Source: Alphaproteobacteria bacterium (lineage in GTDB: Bacteria; Pseudomonadota; Alphaproteobacteria; Caulobacterales; Hyphomonadaceae). From it: a stretch of 63,837 nucleotides of DNA. The stretch is from assembly GCA_018830285.1 (NCBI GenBank), contig JAHJSB010000064.1, positions 1 through 63,837 on the forward strand, given 5' to 3'. The notes under the pieces were generated by a model. That model ran no database searches, was not told where the DNA came from, and worked only from the letters and a program-made list of their open reading frames with translations. Position 1 is the first letter of the stretch, and every line of letters begins with the position of its first letter. This document shows, piece by piece, positions 53,558 to 62,539 of this stretch. A program made the translations under genes and the position numbers.

Positions 53558-54281
53558 CTAGGCGACGAGAAGGTCCCGCCACTCGCGAAGAGCGATGTCG
53601 CGTCTCTGTTTGAACCGGATTCGGGAGTTGATATGCCTTTCGAAGTTGAAGTGATTGTACACTGACGAATGGACTGAGACGAATTTCTCCAGACTTCGCG
53701 TCCGCCGAAATCGGGACATCGCCCGCTCTCGCCTTCGAAACGGTAGGTGCGAATTCTCAGCGCGATTATTGAGATGCCGGCCTGTTTGTTGGCAGCCCTA
53801 GTTCCCAATGACTTTCATTGCGGCCCTATAGGAGGGGCATCTGTCGGTCACCACGACATGGGATTGCCGTACCGTTTCATTGCTTTCTCGAGGAATTTCA
53901 GAGCAGAAACCTTATCCCGCTTCTTCGTGACATAGGATTCCAGGACTTCGCCTTCGTGATCGACGGCCCTCCAAAGGTAATGTCGTTCACCGCGGATTTT
54001 GGCTACGCCTGCCTTCGGCTGACGAAATCCTCGTCCAGATGCCACTGCCATTGCGGGCTCCGGCGTATCGCGTCAGACCGCCGTTTCGGGATCTTGTGAG
54101 CGAAGTGTGTGCCGAAGCGGTCGACCCAGAGGCGGACACTTTCGTGGTAGACATCCATACCGCGCTCGTGGAGCAGGTTCTCGACATTGCGAAGTGAGAG
54201 CGGAAACCGGACATACATGAGTACAGCGAGCTGGATAATCACAGGCGAGGTCTTCAAGAAGCGAAACGGGTTCTTGGCCAT
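53558..54281 (-). pseudogene. IS6-family transposase remnant
   Basis: The N-terminus MAKNPFRFLKTSPVIIQLAVLMYVRFPLSLRNVENLLHERG, then GERHYLWRAVDHEGEVLESYVTKKRDK, HVVVTDRCPSYRAAMKVIGN and RAENSHLPFRRRERAMSRFRRTRSLEKFVSVHSS appear in order but in different frames, with a stop after VIGN. At least three frame breaks. Typical IS6 (IS26-like) DDE transposase otherwise; inactive. Confidence 0.88.
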
Positions 54282-54543
54282 GTTAGAAGGCTAATCACCG
54301 GGATCGGCCACCTCAAGCCCGGTTCCCCGGACAACACCCTCTTCAATACTGTTGCATTTTTTTGATCGAACACGCTAGCCGCCTTGCATGACAGATTCGA
54401 CCTTGCTCGTTGCTCGACGCTGGTGGCGCGCCTCATAAGCGCGGCTTGTCACATATCCTTGACCTGTGCCGCTGTTTCTGGCGGCCTGGTCGTACCCTCG
54501 ATTTTCCGATCCGAAGCAGCAGCTCCCTTTCCCGGAGTTTCCA

Positions 54544-55560
54544 ATGTCTTCGACTACCCTTCCACGCTCTGTCATCCTGACGGGTGATCGCACGACTGGC
54601 CCGCTGCATCTGGGCCATTATGTCGGTTCGCTTCGCAACCGCGTCGCCCTGCAGGCCAGCCACGAACAGTACGTCTTGCTGGCAGACGCGCAGGCCCTGA
54701 CCGACAATTCGACCAATGTCGCGAAGGTGAGTCGCAACGTGATCGAGGTTGCGCTCGACAATCTTGCTGTTGGAATAGAGCCCAACACAACGACGATCTG
54801 TGTACAGTCGGCGCTTCCCGCGCTCGCAGAACTGACGCTCCTATATCTGAATTTCGTGTCCGTTGCGCGTCTGGAGCGCAACCCCACCATCAAGGATGAA
54901 ATCCAGATACGAGGCTTTGGAAGGGACATTCCGGCCGGCTTCCTCTGTTATCCCGCCGCCCAGACTGCAGACATCACGGCGTTTCGAGCAACGCTCGTTC
55001 CCGTCGGAGCGGACCAGATACCGATCATAGAGCAGACCAACGAGATTGTGCGCAGACTGAACCGGTTGACCGGATCCGAGCTACTGCTTGAGGCAAGCGC
55101 AATGGTGCCCAAGATAGGTCGCCTTCCGGGGGTCGATGGGAAGAGCAAGATGAGCAAGTCGCAGGGCAACGCCGTTCCGCTATCGGCCAGCAATTCGGAG
55201 ATCGAGTCGGCGGTGCTGCGTATGTACACCGACCCGAACCATTTGCGCGCATCGGACCCCGGCACCGTTGAGGGAAACGTGGTCTTCACCTACCTCGATG
55301 CCTTCGATCCGGATGTAGACGCGGTTGCCGAACTGAAGGCGCTCTATCGTCGGGGTGGGCTCGGCGACCTTGTGTTGAAACGACGGTTGATCGCCATTTT
55401 GCAGGAAACAATTGCCCCGATCCGCGAACGCCGCGCCGAGCTGTCTCGCGACCCAGAATTCGTAATGGACGTTCTACGGTCAGGAACGGCAAAAGCTCGG
55501 GAGGTGACGCGGAAAACCAAGGAAGCGGTGATGGAGGGTCTGGGCATGTTCAGGCTTTGA
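54544..55560 (+). CDS. trpS: Tryptophanyl-tRNA synthetase (second copy on the island)
   Basis: 338 residues, class I aminoacyl-tRNA synthetase: HIGH motif GPLHLGHYVG (about 19-28), KMSKS motif (KSKMSKS), TIKDEIQIRGF and PVGADQIPIIEQTNEI typical of TrpRS. Full length. The chromosome surely has its own trpS; an island-borne copy is most easily explained as resistance to a tryptophan-analogue inhibitor or phage/tRNA-related effector, which is inference. It follows an IS6 remnant. Confidence 0.9.
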   Translation: MSSTTLPRSVILTGDRTTGPLHLGHYVGSLRNRVALQASHEQYVLLADAQALTDNSTNVAKVSRNVIEVALDNLAVGIEPNTTTICVQSALPALAELTLLYLNFVSVARLERNPTIKDEIQIRGFGRDIPAGFLCYPAAQTADITAFRATLVPVGADQIPIIEQTNEIVRRLNRLTGSELLLEASAMVPKIGRLPGVDGKSKMSKSQGNAVPLSASNSEIESAVLRMYTDPNHLRASDPGTVEGNVVFTYLDAFDPDVDAVAELKALYRRGGLGDLVLKRRLIAILQETIAPIRERRAELSRDPEFVMDVLRSGTAKAREVTRKTKEAVMEGLGMFRL

Positions 55561-55623
55561 TAGCCGAGCAACCAGACACCCCTTGGCGGCGGGCGGCGTA
55601 AACCAGAGTTGAGAGTCTGCAAT

Positions 55624-55688
55624 GGGCCAAGAACGCCCCTTCGAGAAGACCTGGCCATCTGGCTGGAACTCGCCAAAAACGGGCTATC
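55624..55688 (+). repeat. Imperfect direct repeat, copy 1
   Basis: Starts GGGCCAAGAA and contains AGAAGACCTGGCCATCTGG and GGAACTCGCCAAAA; most positions match 57249-57312. It lies after trpS; the other copy precedes the second CPBP gene. Origin unknown; perhaps remains of a duplicated short gene. Confidence 0.5.
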
Positions 55689-55761
55689 GAGAAATGCCGG
55701 CGAATGCCTGCTATTCGGCAGACTCTCGATTCAAATGCGGGACCATACGGGGCTCAGGTCA

Positions 55762-55789
55762 TCTGCTACATAAGTCCGTGCTTTTGGCC
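55762..55789 (+). repeat. Dispersed repeat copy 2 (TCTGCTACATAAGTCCG)
   Basis: Same 17 bp as 1706-1722, in the same orientation. Upstream of the marR gene. It may mark transposon ends. Confidence 0.5.
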
Positions 55790-55858
55790 ATATGGTCTTG
55801 ACTCTCCCATATATACAATCTATTGCGCAATCAATTGTATAAATGAAGGGCCGGTTCA

Positions 55859-56344
55859 ATGACCTCCGAAAACTATCTGATGACCCACCCACTGCGAGGA
55901 GCCTTTTTGGCCAAACAGCTAGATTTCCTGGCGGAGTTGATATCGATACAAGGCGAGGAAATGCTGCAGGATGCAGGGATACAGTTTCCATCGCGCGCAA
56001 TATCTGCTGCGCTGCTTATTGGAGAGCGCGGTAGCATCTCTGCAGCTGATATCGCGGAGGCGCTCGATCAGCCTCATCAACTGGTCTCCCAGCGGATCGA
56101 ACTGCTTATTGGTGCAGGCGTCGTGAGCCGCCTGCCGGACCCGGAAGATGGTCGCAGAAAAACTCTACAGTTGACCGACAAAGGCATCGAGCAATTTGAG
56201 CGAATGAAAGGGCGGCTGGCTGAAGTTGAACGCGCTTTCCAGGCGCTCTTTGAAGAAGTTGGCTGCGACCTATCGCACTACCTGAGCCGCGCCGCCGAAG
56301 CACTTTGTCAAACCTCACTGCTTCAACGACTGAAATCGTCTTGA
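55859..56344 (+). CDS. MarR family regulator
   Basis: 161 residues. Winged helix LIGERGSISAADIAEALDQPHQLVSQRIELLIGAGVVSRLPDPEDGRRKTLQLTDKG (about 55-110). The gene is followed by a CPBP protease gene, perhaps its target. The start is placed at the ATG at 55859; a shorter form is possible. Confidence 0.85.
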   Translation: MTSENYLMTHPLRGAFLAKQLDFLAELISIQGEEMLQDAGIQFPSRAISAALLIGERGSISAADIAEALDQPHQLVSQRIELLIGAGVVSRLPDPEDGRRKTLQLTDKGIEQFERMKGRLAEVERAFQALFEEVGCDLSHYLSRAAEALCQTSLLQRLKSS

Positions 56345-56414
56345 AGCTTCTGATGCTCACCGAGTGTGTCGCATTCGACCTCTCCCAAACCTTCAACCAA
56401 GTCAGGACCAAATC

Positions 56415-57137
56415 ATGACTTCAGCCCCATCTCCTTCCTCCAATCGGCGACGCGCCCTGTTGGATATTGCGCTCATCATCGGGGTGCTGCTGACCTTGAA
56501 ATCCCTATTGCTGAGGGTAGACTCCATATGGAGCTATGCCGGGCCAATTTCGCTGCTCGCTTCTGTGGCGGTCGCGACATGGTGCCTTTGGCGACGGCGT
56601 CAGAATTGGGCAGGGCTCGGTTTGGGCCGCCCGAAGAGCATTGGCTGGACGTTGCTCTGGACCGTGGTCGCCCTCATCTTAACCATGGGGGTCGGCATTC
56701 TCGCAGACGCACTCGCGACGGGTTTGATCGGCGCGCCAAGCGAGGCGGTTCAGGCTATCGATTCCAGATACCAGGGGCGCTTTGCTTCTGTGAAAGGAAA
56801 TCTGCAAGTCTATTTGTTCTGGCTGGCGATGGCATGGATCATTGGCGGCTTCATTGAAGAAATGCTGTTTCGCGGCTTCCTGTTTGCACGGTTTGAAGAG
56901 CTGTTTGGGGGTGTCCCGCTCGCAGCGATCATTGCAGTCATCTGCCAGGCGATGCTCTTTGGTCACCAGCACCTGTATTATCAAGGCGTTGCCGGATGGA
57001 TTGCGACTGGCGCTATCGGTTTGGTGTCCGGTCTGCTGTACCTTGTATTCAAACGTAATCTCTGGCCGCTCGTCTTGTCCCATGGCCTCAGCAATACGAT
57101 TGGTCTGACCCTGCTATACTTGGGATTGATGGGTTAA
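56415..57137 (+). CDS. CPBP family intramembrane metalloprotease
   Basis: 240 residues with about seven membrane helices. FIEEMLFRGFLFARFEELFG (EExxxR), FGHQH and SHGLSNTIG supply the Abi/CPBP metal site. Family members include CAAX-type proteases and bacteriocin self-immunity proteins. 71 nt after marR, same strand. Confidence 0.85.
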   Translation: MTSAPSPSSNRRRALLDIALIIGVLLTLKSLLLRVDSIWSYAGPISLLASVAVATWCLWRRRQNWAGLGLGRPKSIGWTLLWTVVALILTMGVGILADALATGLIGAPSEAVQAIDSRYQGRFASVKGNLQVYLFWLAMAWIIGGFIEEMLFRGFLFARFEELFGGVPLAAIIAVICQAMLFGHQHLYYQGVAGWIATGAIGLVSGLLYLVFKRNLWPLVLSHGLSNTIGLTLLYLGLMG

Positions 57138-57248
57138 GCGCTGGATGATGTGCGCCAAGGGCGTTAGACACCCAGCAAGGAATGCTTGAAATGGAAACGC
57201 CCATGTCTTCTCCAAAGATCGTTGAGCCGTACCGCCGATGATGGATTT

Positions 57249-57312
57249 GGGCCAACAATGCTCTCTCCAGAAGACTTTGCCATCCGGCAGGAACTCGCCA
57301 AAAGCGGTTATC
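57249..57312 (+). repeat. Imperfect direct repeat, copy 2
   Basis: Starts GGGCCAACAATG and contains AGAAGACTTTGCCATCCGG and GGAACTCGCCAAAA; matches 55624-55688 with scattered changes, same orientation. The 57138-57486 interval otherwise has no gene I can support. Confidence 0.5.
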
Positions 57313-57486
57313 TGCGACGTCGGGACGAACGACAGTTTACGAGCAGGTGAGGCGAGGTCACGTCAGGCACATGCTAGCTTCAAATGGAGGAATTGTCGGG
57401 AGTCACAGCATCAGGTATTTGCGTGAGTATTCGGGACCTTCAAAAGGCAATGGACAATTTATCGCAATTCGATATGTCGTTGACGG

Positions 57487-58335
57487 ATGACACATTCTCA
57501 AATCGATCGGCGCGAGGCCTGGATTACGATTTCCATATTCATGGCAATCCTGTGCAGCCTAAGCACAATTGCGCATTTCGCAATCCTCGAACTCAATCCA
57601 ACGAGCCTCTATGTCGGCGCGTTGATGCTGTGTCCGGCGATCGCCGCCCTGGTGACGCAAAAGATCAGGGGCCGCACAATTTCCAGTCTGCCGAGGGCAT
57701 GGGGCAACTGGCGCAGCAATATTCAGGCGTATTTCATTCCGGTGGCATATGTCGCATTGGCATATTGCTTGATCTGGACATTCGGTTTCGGGGCCCCGTT
57801 CAATCCTGAAACCATTTCGGAATGGTCTGGAGAACTCGGCTTTCCGCCGGATGTGTCTGCCTTGTCAATGTTGGTCATGATCGGCCTGCTGGCCAGTGTC
57901 CAGTTCGTCAAATCCCTCGGATCAATCGCTGGTGAGGAGATTGGCTGGCGTGGCTTTCTTGTCTGGGAACTTCGCAAAGTCATGCCCTTTGGCGCGGTAT
58001 CCATTTTCAGCGGCCTTATCTGGGCAGCCTGGCACTACCCCATCGTCATCAAGTATGGTGGAGGTGATCCCCTGTTTCAGGTCGCGTGTTTCACGCTCAT
58101 GATAACAAGCATGTCCGTGATCATGACATATTTCACGTTCAAATCCGGAAGTGTCTGGCCCGCCGTCATATTTCATGCCGCCCATAATATTTTCATCCAG
58201 AAGATCTTCACGCCCCTCACCGTGGATACCGGCAGCACACAGATGTGGATCGACGAATACGGACTCATGATCCCCCTTGTTGTGACCGGCTTTGCCGTCT
58301 TCTACTGGCGGAAGGCGAAAGCCGAAGGATTTTGA
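57487..58335 (+). CDS. CPBP family intramembrane metalloprotease, second gene
   Basis: 282 residues with about eight membrane helices. AGEEIGWRGFLVWELRK (EExxxR), WAAWHYPIVI and FHAAHNIFIQ form the CPBP metal-binding motifs. Sequence is not close to the first CPBP protein. Role uncertain: immunity, prenyl-protein processing or membrane protease. Confidence 0.85.
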   Translation: MTHSQIDRREAWITISIFMAILCSLSTIAHFAILELNPTSLYVGALMLCPAIAALVTQKIRGRTISSLPRAWGNWRSNIQAYFIPVAYVALAYCLIWTFGFGAPFNPETISEWSGELGFPPDVSALSMLVMIGLLASVQFVKSLGSIAGEEIGWRGFLVWELRKVMPFGAVSIFSGLIWAAWHYPIVIKYGGGDPLFQVACFTLMITSMSVIMTYFTFKSGSVWPAVIFHAAHNIFIQKIFTPLTVDTGSTQMWIDEYGLMIPLVVTGFAVFYWRKAKAEGF

Positions 58336-58512
58336 GAGCAGAGCGATACTCCGCATCGCCGTCGCCCGCTTCCTCCACACACAGCTGAAGCCCACCATCA
58401 GAGAACACCGAAACTACGCGTCAGGGTAACAGTCGCTACAAGGCTGCAATTCGTCAAAGCTGCCGTTCACGCTCACGTCGCCAACCGGCGGGATAGGGCG
58501 TCTGTGGAGACG

Positions 58513-59418
58513 CTAGTCCTTGCCAAGCTCTACGGCGAGCAAGTCAAACACTTTGCGAACCCTCCGACTTGTATTGAGTTCCCTGTGACAGACCAGCCAT
58601 TGGGGAACGACTAGTATCGGATCTTGATCTGGAAAGGCGCGGTCTACCAGAGGCTCGGCGTCGCCAATATCCTGCGGAAAGATCACGATACCTGAACCTT
58701 GCTTGGCAAGCTCCCATTGCAGAAGTTGGAATTTGCAAATGATCGGAAAGTTGCTTTGATTCACGACCATTCCAGTTTCGTTGAGTGCAGCGATGAGCAT
58801 ATCGGTTCGGTCAAAGCCGATGAAATCGAGACCAGACAGATCATTTGAAGGAGCTGGATTGCCTGCGCGCTCCATATATCCAGGGGTCGCATAAAGGTGG
58901 ATATTGATGTCGCAAATTTTCTTCGCGATCAGGTTCGGCTCTGTCGGTTGAAAGCTACGAATAGCGATATCGGCTTCGCGTCGGCGCAGGTCGCTGGCTT
59001 CTTGGGACACAACGACTTCGATTTCGATGCCGGGTTCCTCGCGCCGAATATTCGCGATGATACTCGGTAAACGGAACGTGGCATCAACTTCAGAAGCGCT
59101 GATACAGACATTGCCTTCAAGCGATTGCGACTGTCCCGAAGCGGCAAGCGAGAACCGGCTTGCGGCATCTCCCATACTGCGAACGTGATCGACAAGATCG
59201 AGACCGCTTGGCGTCAGGGTTAGGCCTCGTCCAACACGTTCAAATAGCACGACACCCAATTCGTCTTCAAGCGCAGCCACCTGACGACTTAAGGTGGGTT
59301 GCGTCATGCCGAGCGCGCGAGACGCGGCCGACAGCGAGCCTTCCTCCACCGTGACAAGGAATGCGCGTGCGCGGTTCCAATCGAATTTCACTGATCGCCA
59401 ATCCATACATATACGCAT
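58513..59418 (-). CDS. LysR family transcriptional regulator
   Basis: 301 residues (297 from ATG 59406). The helix-turn-helix is FLVTVEEGSLSAASRALGMTQPTLSRQVAALEDELGVVLFER, followed by a substrate-binding domain (about 95-295). Divergent from the UrcA-like gene at 59506, which may be its target. Confidence 0.9.
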   Translation of the reverse strand: MRICMDWRSVKFDWNRARAFLVTVEEGSLSAASRALGMTQPTLSRQVAALEDELGVVLFERVGRGLTLTPSGLDLVDHVRSMGDAASRFSLAASGQSQSLEGNVCISASEVDATFRLPSIIANIRREEPGIEIEVVVSQEASDLRRREADIAIRSFQPTEPNLIAKKICDINIHLYATPGYMERAGNPAPSNDLSGLDFIGFDRTDMLIAALNETGMVVNQSNFPIICKFQLLQWELAKQGSGIVIFPQDIGDAEPLVDRAFPDQDPILVVPQWLVCHRELNTSRRVRKVFDLLAVELGKD

Positions 59419-59505
59419 ATCAGAACGACAAAATACGGCAATTATAGCATGATATTTTTATGGATATGAAGGAGGCCTATCAACGAACCGCTAAGGACCT
59501 ATCCT

Positions 59506-59832
59506 ATGAAAGCCTCCATCCTCGCCCTAACATTTGTCCTGTCCGCCGCGGTGGCACCCGCGGCGCTGGCGGCTCCATCCATCGATACCGCAGTCGAGCT
59601 TACAATTAGCGTGGCTCAATATAACCTTCGAAACGAAGCTGGGGCCAATGCTGCTTATGCGCATGTTCGCCGAGAGGTCCGAAACGCATGCCGGGTATCG
59701 CCGGGCAGAACAACTATCAGGTTTCAGTTGGCGGAAGAGACATGCGTGGTTGGCATGACGAACCAGGCCGTGAGCAAAACTGGCTCATCTGTCCCTACCC
59801 AAATCCATTTGACGAGAACGCATCAAAGCTAA
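59506..59832 (+). CDS. UrcA-like exported small protein
   Basis: 108 residues. Signal peptide (about 1-22, ending LAA) and a mature part with VAQYNLRNEAGANAAYAHVRREVRNACR and a second Cys, similar to UrcA family proteins of Caulobacterales and relatives. Periplasmic; function unknown. RBS AAGGAGG is not seen directly before the start, only ACCTATCCT. Confidence 0.6.
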   Translation: MKASILALTFVLSAAVAPAALAAPSIDTAVELTISVAQYNLRNEAGANAAYAHVRREVRNACRVSPGRTTIRFQLAEETCVVGMTNQAVSKTGSSVPTQIHLTRTHQS

Positions 59833-59913
59833 GTTGGCAGGCGGTGCTCAACTGGGGCAAGTTCACGCATCAGTGCCGTTCAGCTAATCATTGAATGAGA
59901 AGGACTGAAAATT

Positions 59914-60237
59914 ATGAACACACAAACCACAACACCTCATCGTGACGCTGTCACATTGATTCAAAGTCAAACGCCAAGTCCACATCACAAGACTGAAGAC
60001 CCAAACAGGTCATCGGTCGGCGCTGATGCGCGCTTTTGGGACAAAGTCGCCGACGGATATTTTGCCAAACCTATCAAGGACCTTCCTTCCTACGAAATAA
60101 AGTTGGCGGCGACGCGCCAGCATCTAAGAGCAGATATGGATATCTTGGAGTTTGGCTGTGGATCAGGTAGCACTGCCATCGCTCATGCGCCGTATGAGGT
60201 GGTCCTGTTTTCCTACACAGTTTTCCGACCTTGCTAA
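59914..60237 (+). pseudogene. Methyltransferase cut off by an IS3 fragment
   Basis: The frame reads ARFWDKVADGYFAKPIKDLPSYEIKL...DILEFGCGSGSTAIAHAP, a SAM-methyltransferase start through motif I, and then loses similarity at about 60193 and stops. IS3 orfB sequence begins just after. The rest of the enzyme is missing. Confidence 0.75.
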
Positions 60238-60239
60238 TG

Positions 60240-60457
60240 TGTATCGGTGTTCATGGTTTTCCGTGGGCCATATTTGCCGATGGCTTCGTTCAGGGCATCG
60301 ACACAAAAGTCTCCATGCATGGTGTTTGCCACGCGCCAGCTCAGCACCGTTCGCGCTGCCCAATCCATGATCGCCACCAGATACAGATACCCCCGGCCGA
60401 CCGGGATGAAGGTGATGTCCGAACTCCAGACCTGGTCCTCCCGCTCGCGAGAGAGGT
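60240..60457 (-). mobile_element. IS3-family orfB fragment
   Basis: Encodes DQVWSSDITFIPVGRGYLYLVAIMDWAARTVLSWRVANTM...FCVDALNEAIGKYGPRKTMNTD, the centre of an IS3 (IS51-like) catalytic domain. Both ends are missing; the second catalytic Asp is at its edge. Not from the IS at 357, whose OrfB differs. Confidence 0.83.
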
Positions 60458-60600
60458 GTGAAGTTTCAAAGATGCCGGCATGGCGTCGGATAATCATTTT
60501 TCGAATTTGTTGCAAAACATATCGAATTTACGAGATTTGTACTCATTTTTCGACTATACTGAAAAATCGGGAACGACCCCAGATGTAATGATTATTCGAA

Positions 60601-62142
60601 ATGAATGACAAAAATATCGATTTCGGACGAGATGTAAGAATTATTCGGGATCGTATGGTCCCGGAGGACACGCAGCCCGTCGGCTACGCAGCGCTGATAG
60701 GGGCATACGAACTCGTCGTCCCGCCTCCCCATTTGCTTTCAGCTTTTCGCGCGGACTACCGAGTGGTGGAAGTGCCAGGCTGGACTGTCTACACGAAGCG
60801 CCACGCGCCAGAGCTGAGCCTTGCAGGCCACCTGACATTTGCCTTGAAATATGAAGGCGTGGACCTGCTTGTCCTGAAATCCCTGTTTCGAGCCACTGGC
60901 CCCGCTGCGATCGAAGAATTCGTGACCGCCGCGCCGACCAGCCAGTACGCACGCCGTGCCTGGTTTCTCTATGAATGGCTTCTCGGCGAGGTCGTCGACC
61001 TGCCCGATGCCCTGACGGGCAACTATGTGGATGCTATCGATGAGACGCAGCAACTAGCCGGCCGCTCCAGAAATTCCCGTCGTCATCGTGTGCGCGACAA
61101 TCTCCCCGGCACACCGGCATTCTGTCCGCTCGTTTTCCGGACGCCGGACATTGAGGCCTTGCTGAAACTGGATCTGAAGACCGAGGCAGCCGCCGCAATC
61201 GGATCTGTGCCAAGGGACATGATTACGCGTGCCGCCGCATTCCTGCTGCTCAATGATTCAAGAGCCAGCTATGCGATCGAGGGCGAAAGCCCGCCGCAGG
61301 ACCGGATCCAGCGATGGGGCGCAGCGATCGGGCAAGCGGGCGGGCGCTCCCTCAGCCATGCAGAACTCCTGCGCTTGCAGGAACTCGTCCTCGGTGACAC
61401 GCGATTTGTGCACAAGGGTTATCGCAATGAGGGCGGGTTCGTGGGAACGCGCGACCGCGTGACGCGTGCGCCAATTCCGGATCATGTCAGTGCCCGGCCT
61501 GAGGATCTGCTCGCCTTGATGGATGGGCTGCTTGCCTTTGACGATCAGTATGCGTCCTCGATGGACGCCATCGTCGCCGCTTCCGTCCTGGCATTCGGAT
61601 TTGTCTACATACACCCGTTTGAGGATGGAAACGGCCGGTTGCACAGATACCTGATCCACCACGTCCTCGCGCGGGCTGGGTTCAACCCGGCGGGAATGGT
61701 ATTCCCGATTTCGAGCGCTATCCTGGAGCGCATCGAGGAATACCGTCGCGTGCTGGAATCCCACTCTCGCCGGATACTGCCCTTCGTGAATTGGCGCGCG
61801 ACGCCCGCTGGCAATGTCGACGTGCAGAACGACACGTCGGATCTCTATCGATATTTCGATGCGACGCCCCATGCGGAATTCCTGATGTCATGCGTGCGCC
61901 AGACAATCGAAACGGACCTCCCGAGGGAGGTCGCATTCCTGAGAAGCTATGATCGCTTCAAGGCCGGTGTGGAGGCGTTTGTCGAAATGCCTGACAAGAC
62001 GATTGATCTCCTCTACCATTTCCTCAGTCAGAACTATGGGCGGCTATCCAAACGGGCCCGAGAAGGAGAATTCGCGTTGCTGACTGCGCCGGAAGTCGAG
62101 AGGGTAGAAAAAGTGTATTCAGAGGCGTTTGGCAGGGACTAG
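60601..62142 (+). CDS. Fic family protein with N-terminal inhibitory motif
   Basis: 513 residues. The catalytic motif is HPFEDGNGRLHR (about 338-349). An inhibitory helix motif S-Y-A-I-E-G (about 223-228) precedes it, as in class II Fic proteins, so it is autoinhibited. Residues 1-190 are an extra N-terminal domain. Probably AMPylates a target or acts as a toxin; the last gene before the right attachment site. The A/T-rich upstream region with short inverted repeats may be its operator. Confidence 0.87.
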   Translation: MNDKNIDFGRDVRIIRDRMVPEDTQPVGYAALIGAYELVVPPPHLLSAFRADYRVVEVPGWTVYTKRHAPELSLAGHLTFALKYEGVDLLVLKSLFRATGPAAIEEFVTAAPTSQYARRAWFLYEWLLGEVVDLPDALTGNYVDAIDETQQLAGRSRNSRRHRVRDNLPGTPAFCPLVFRTPDIEALLKLDLKTEAAAAIGSVPRDMITRAAAFLLLNDSRASYAIEGESPPQDRIQRWGAAIGQAGGRSLSHAELLRLQELVLGDTRFVHKGYRNEGGFVGTRDRVTRAPIPDHVSARPEDLLALMDGLLAFDDQYASSMDAIVAASVLAFGFVYIHPFEDGNGRLHRYLIHHVLARAGFNPAGMVFPISSAILERIEEYRRVLESHSRRILPFVNWRATPAGNVDVQNDTSDLYRYFDATPHAEFLMSCVRQTIETDLPREVAFLRSYDRFKAGVEAFVEMPDKTIDLLYHFLSQNYGRLSKRAREGEFALLTAPEVERVEKVYSEAFGRD

Positions 62143-62195
62143 AAACAGCATTGTGAAAAGTCGCCGGGCCGCTTAAGCGCCACGGGCGCTTATCT

Positions 62196-62286
62196 GGTAA
62201 CCCGTGGTAACCCGCGGTAACCCGACCTACAGATATGGGCACTGTATTTTCGGGAAAATTCGGGCCCCGTGGTAACTTTGGTAACT
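62196..62286 (+). promoter_or_regulatory. Candidate integrase arm-binding sites at attR
   Basis: GGTAACC occurs at 62196, 62206 and 62216 (exact 10-bp spacing) and GGTAACT at 62271 and 62280. Two more GGTAACC lie beside attL. Helically phased repeats near both ends of an integrase-carrying island are typical arm-type sites; inference. Confidence 0.55.
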
Positions 62287-62390
62287 TTTTCCAACTTGAC
62301 CCAACAATGTATATCAAAGTGATGCAAAATAAGAACTGTTTTTATTGGATATTCTCAAATCTCAACAATGCAATTCAACCCCTGGTATAA

Positions 62391-62436
62391 ATTCCTAATC
62401 TGTAGGTCGCGCGTTCGAATCGCGCCGGGGTCACCA
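62391..62436 (+). repeat. attR: tRNA-Arg-derived direct repeat (46 bp)
   Basis: Exact copy of 7830-7875, the 3' part of tRNA-Arg(CCT) including CCA. It marks the right island border. Confidence 0.93.
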
Positions 62437-62458
62437 CACCTGCGAAACCGGAAAAGTG

Positions 62459-62539
62459 GCAGAAGAGGACTCGAACCTCCGCGACCTTAGGATCACTACG
62501 ACCTGAACGTAGCGCGTCTACCCATTCCGCCATCTGGGC
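62459..62539 (-). tRNA. tRNA-Leu(CAG)-like gene at the island's right border
   Basis: Minus strand: GCCCAGATGGCGGAATGGGT, anticodon stem CTACG/CGTAG with loop TTCAGGT, T-arm GGTTCGAGTCC, ending TTCTGCC. As in the copy at 32656, the 3' strand cannot fully pair with GCCCAGA, and no CCA is encoded, so function is uncertain. It lies about 22 nt beyond attR, pointing toward it. It is presumably the chromosomal parent of the island copy. Confidence 0.6.

Larger units (their letters stand above)
7876..62436. mobile_element. Integrative (mobilizable) defence island in tRNA-Arg, about 54.6 kb
   Basis: It is bounded by 46-bp direct repeats derived from tRNA-Arg, with a tyrosine recombinase beside attL and GGTAAC repeats near both ends. 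It carries a MobF relaxase and coupling protein, ArdA and DUF736 proteins, and multiple defence modules. No VirB-type secretion genes are present, so transfer would depend on a helper. Internal IS remnants, a decayed second integrase and a second tRNA-Leu suggest assembly from several acquisitions. Confidence 0.9.

Noticed and set aside
54346..54360. IS6 terminal inverted repeat (CTGTTGCA)
   Set aside because: It resembles an IS6 end but points the wrong way for the adjacent transposase remnant and is only 8 bp; could be chance or another lost copy.
54360..54543. T-box or trp leader upstream of trpS
   Set aside because: No run of Trp codons, no T-box consensus and no clear terminator/antiterminator pair.
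7876..62436. Complete conjugative element (ICE)
   Set aside because: Relaxase and coupling protein are present but no VirB/Trb channel proteins or pilus genes were found, so it can at most be mobilizable.
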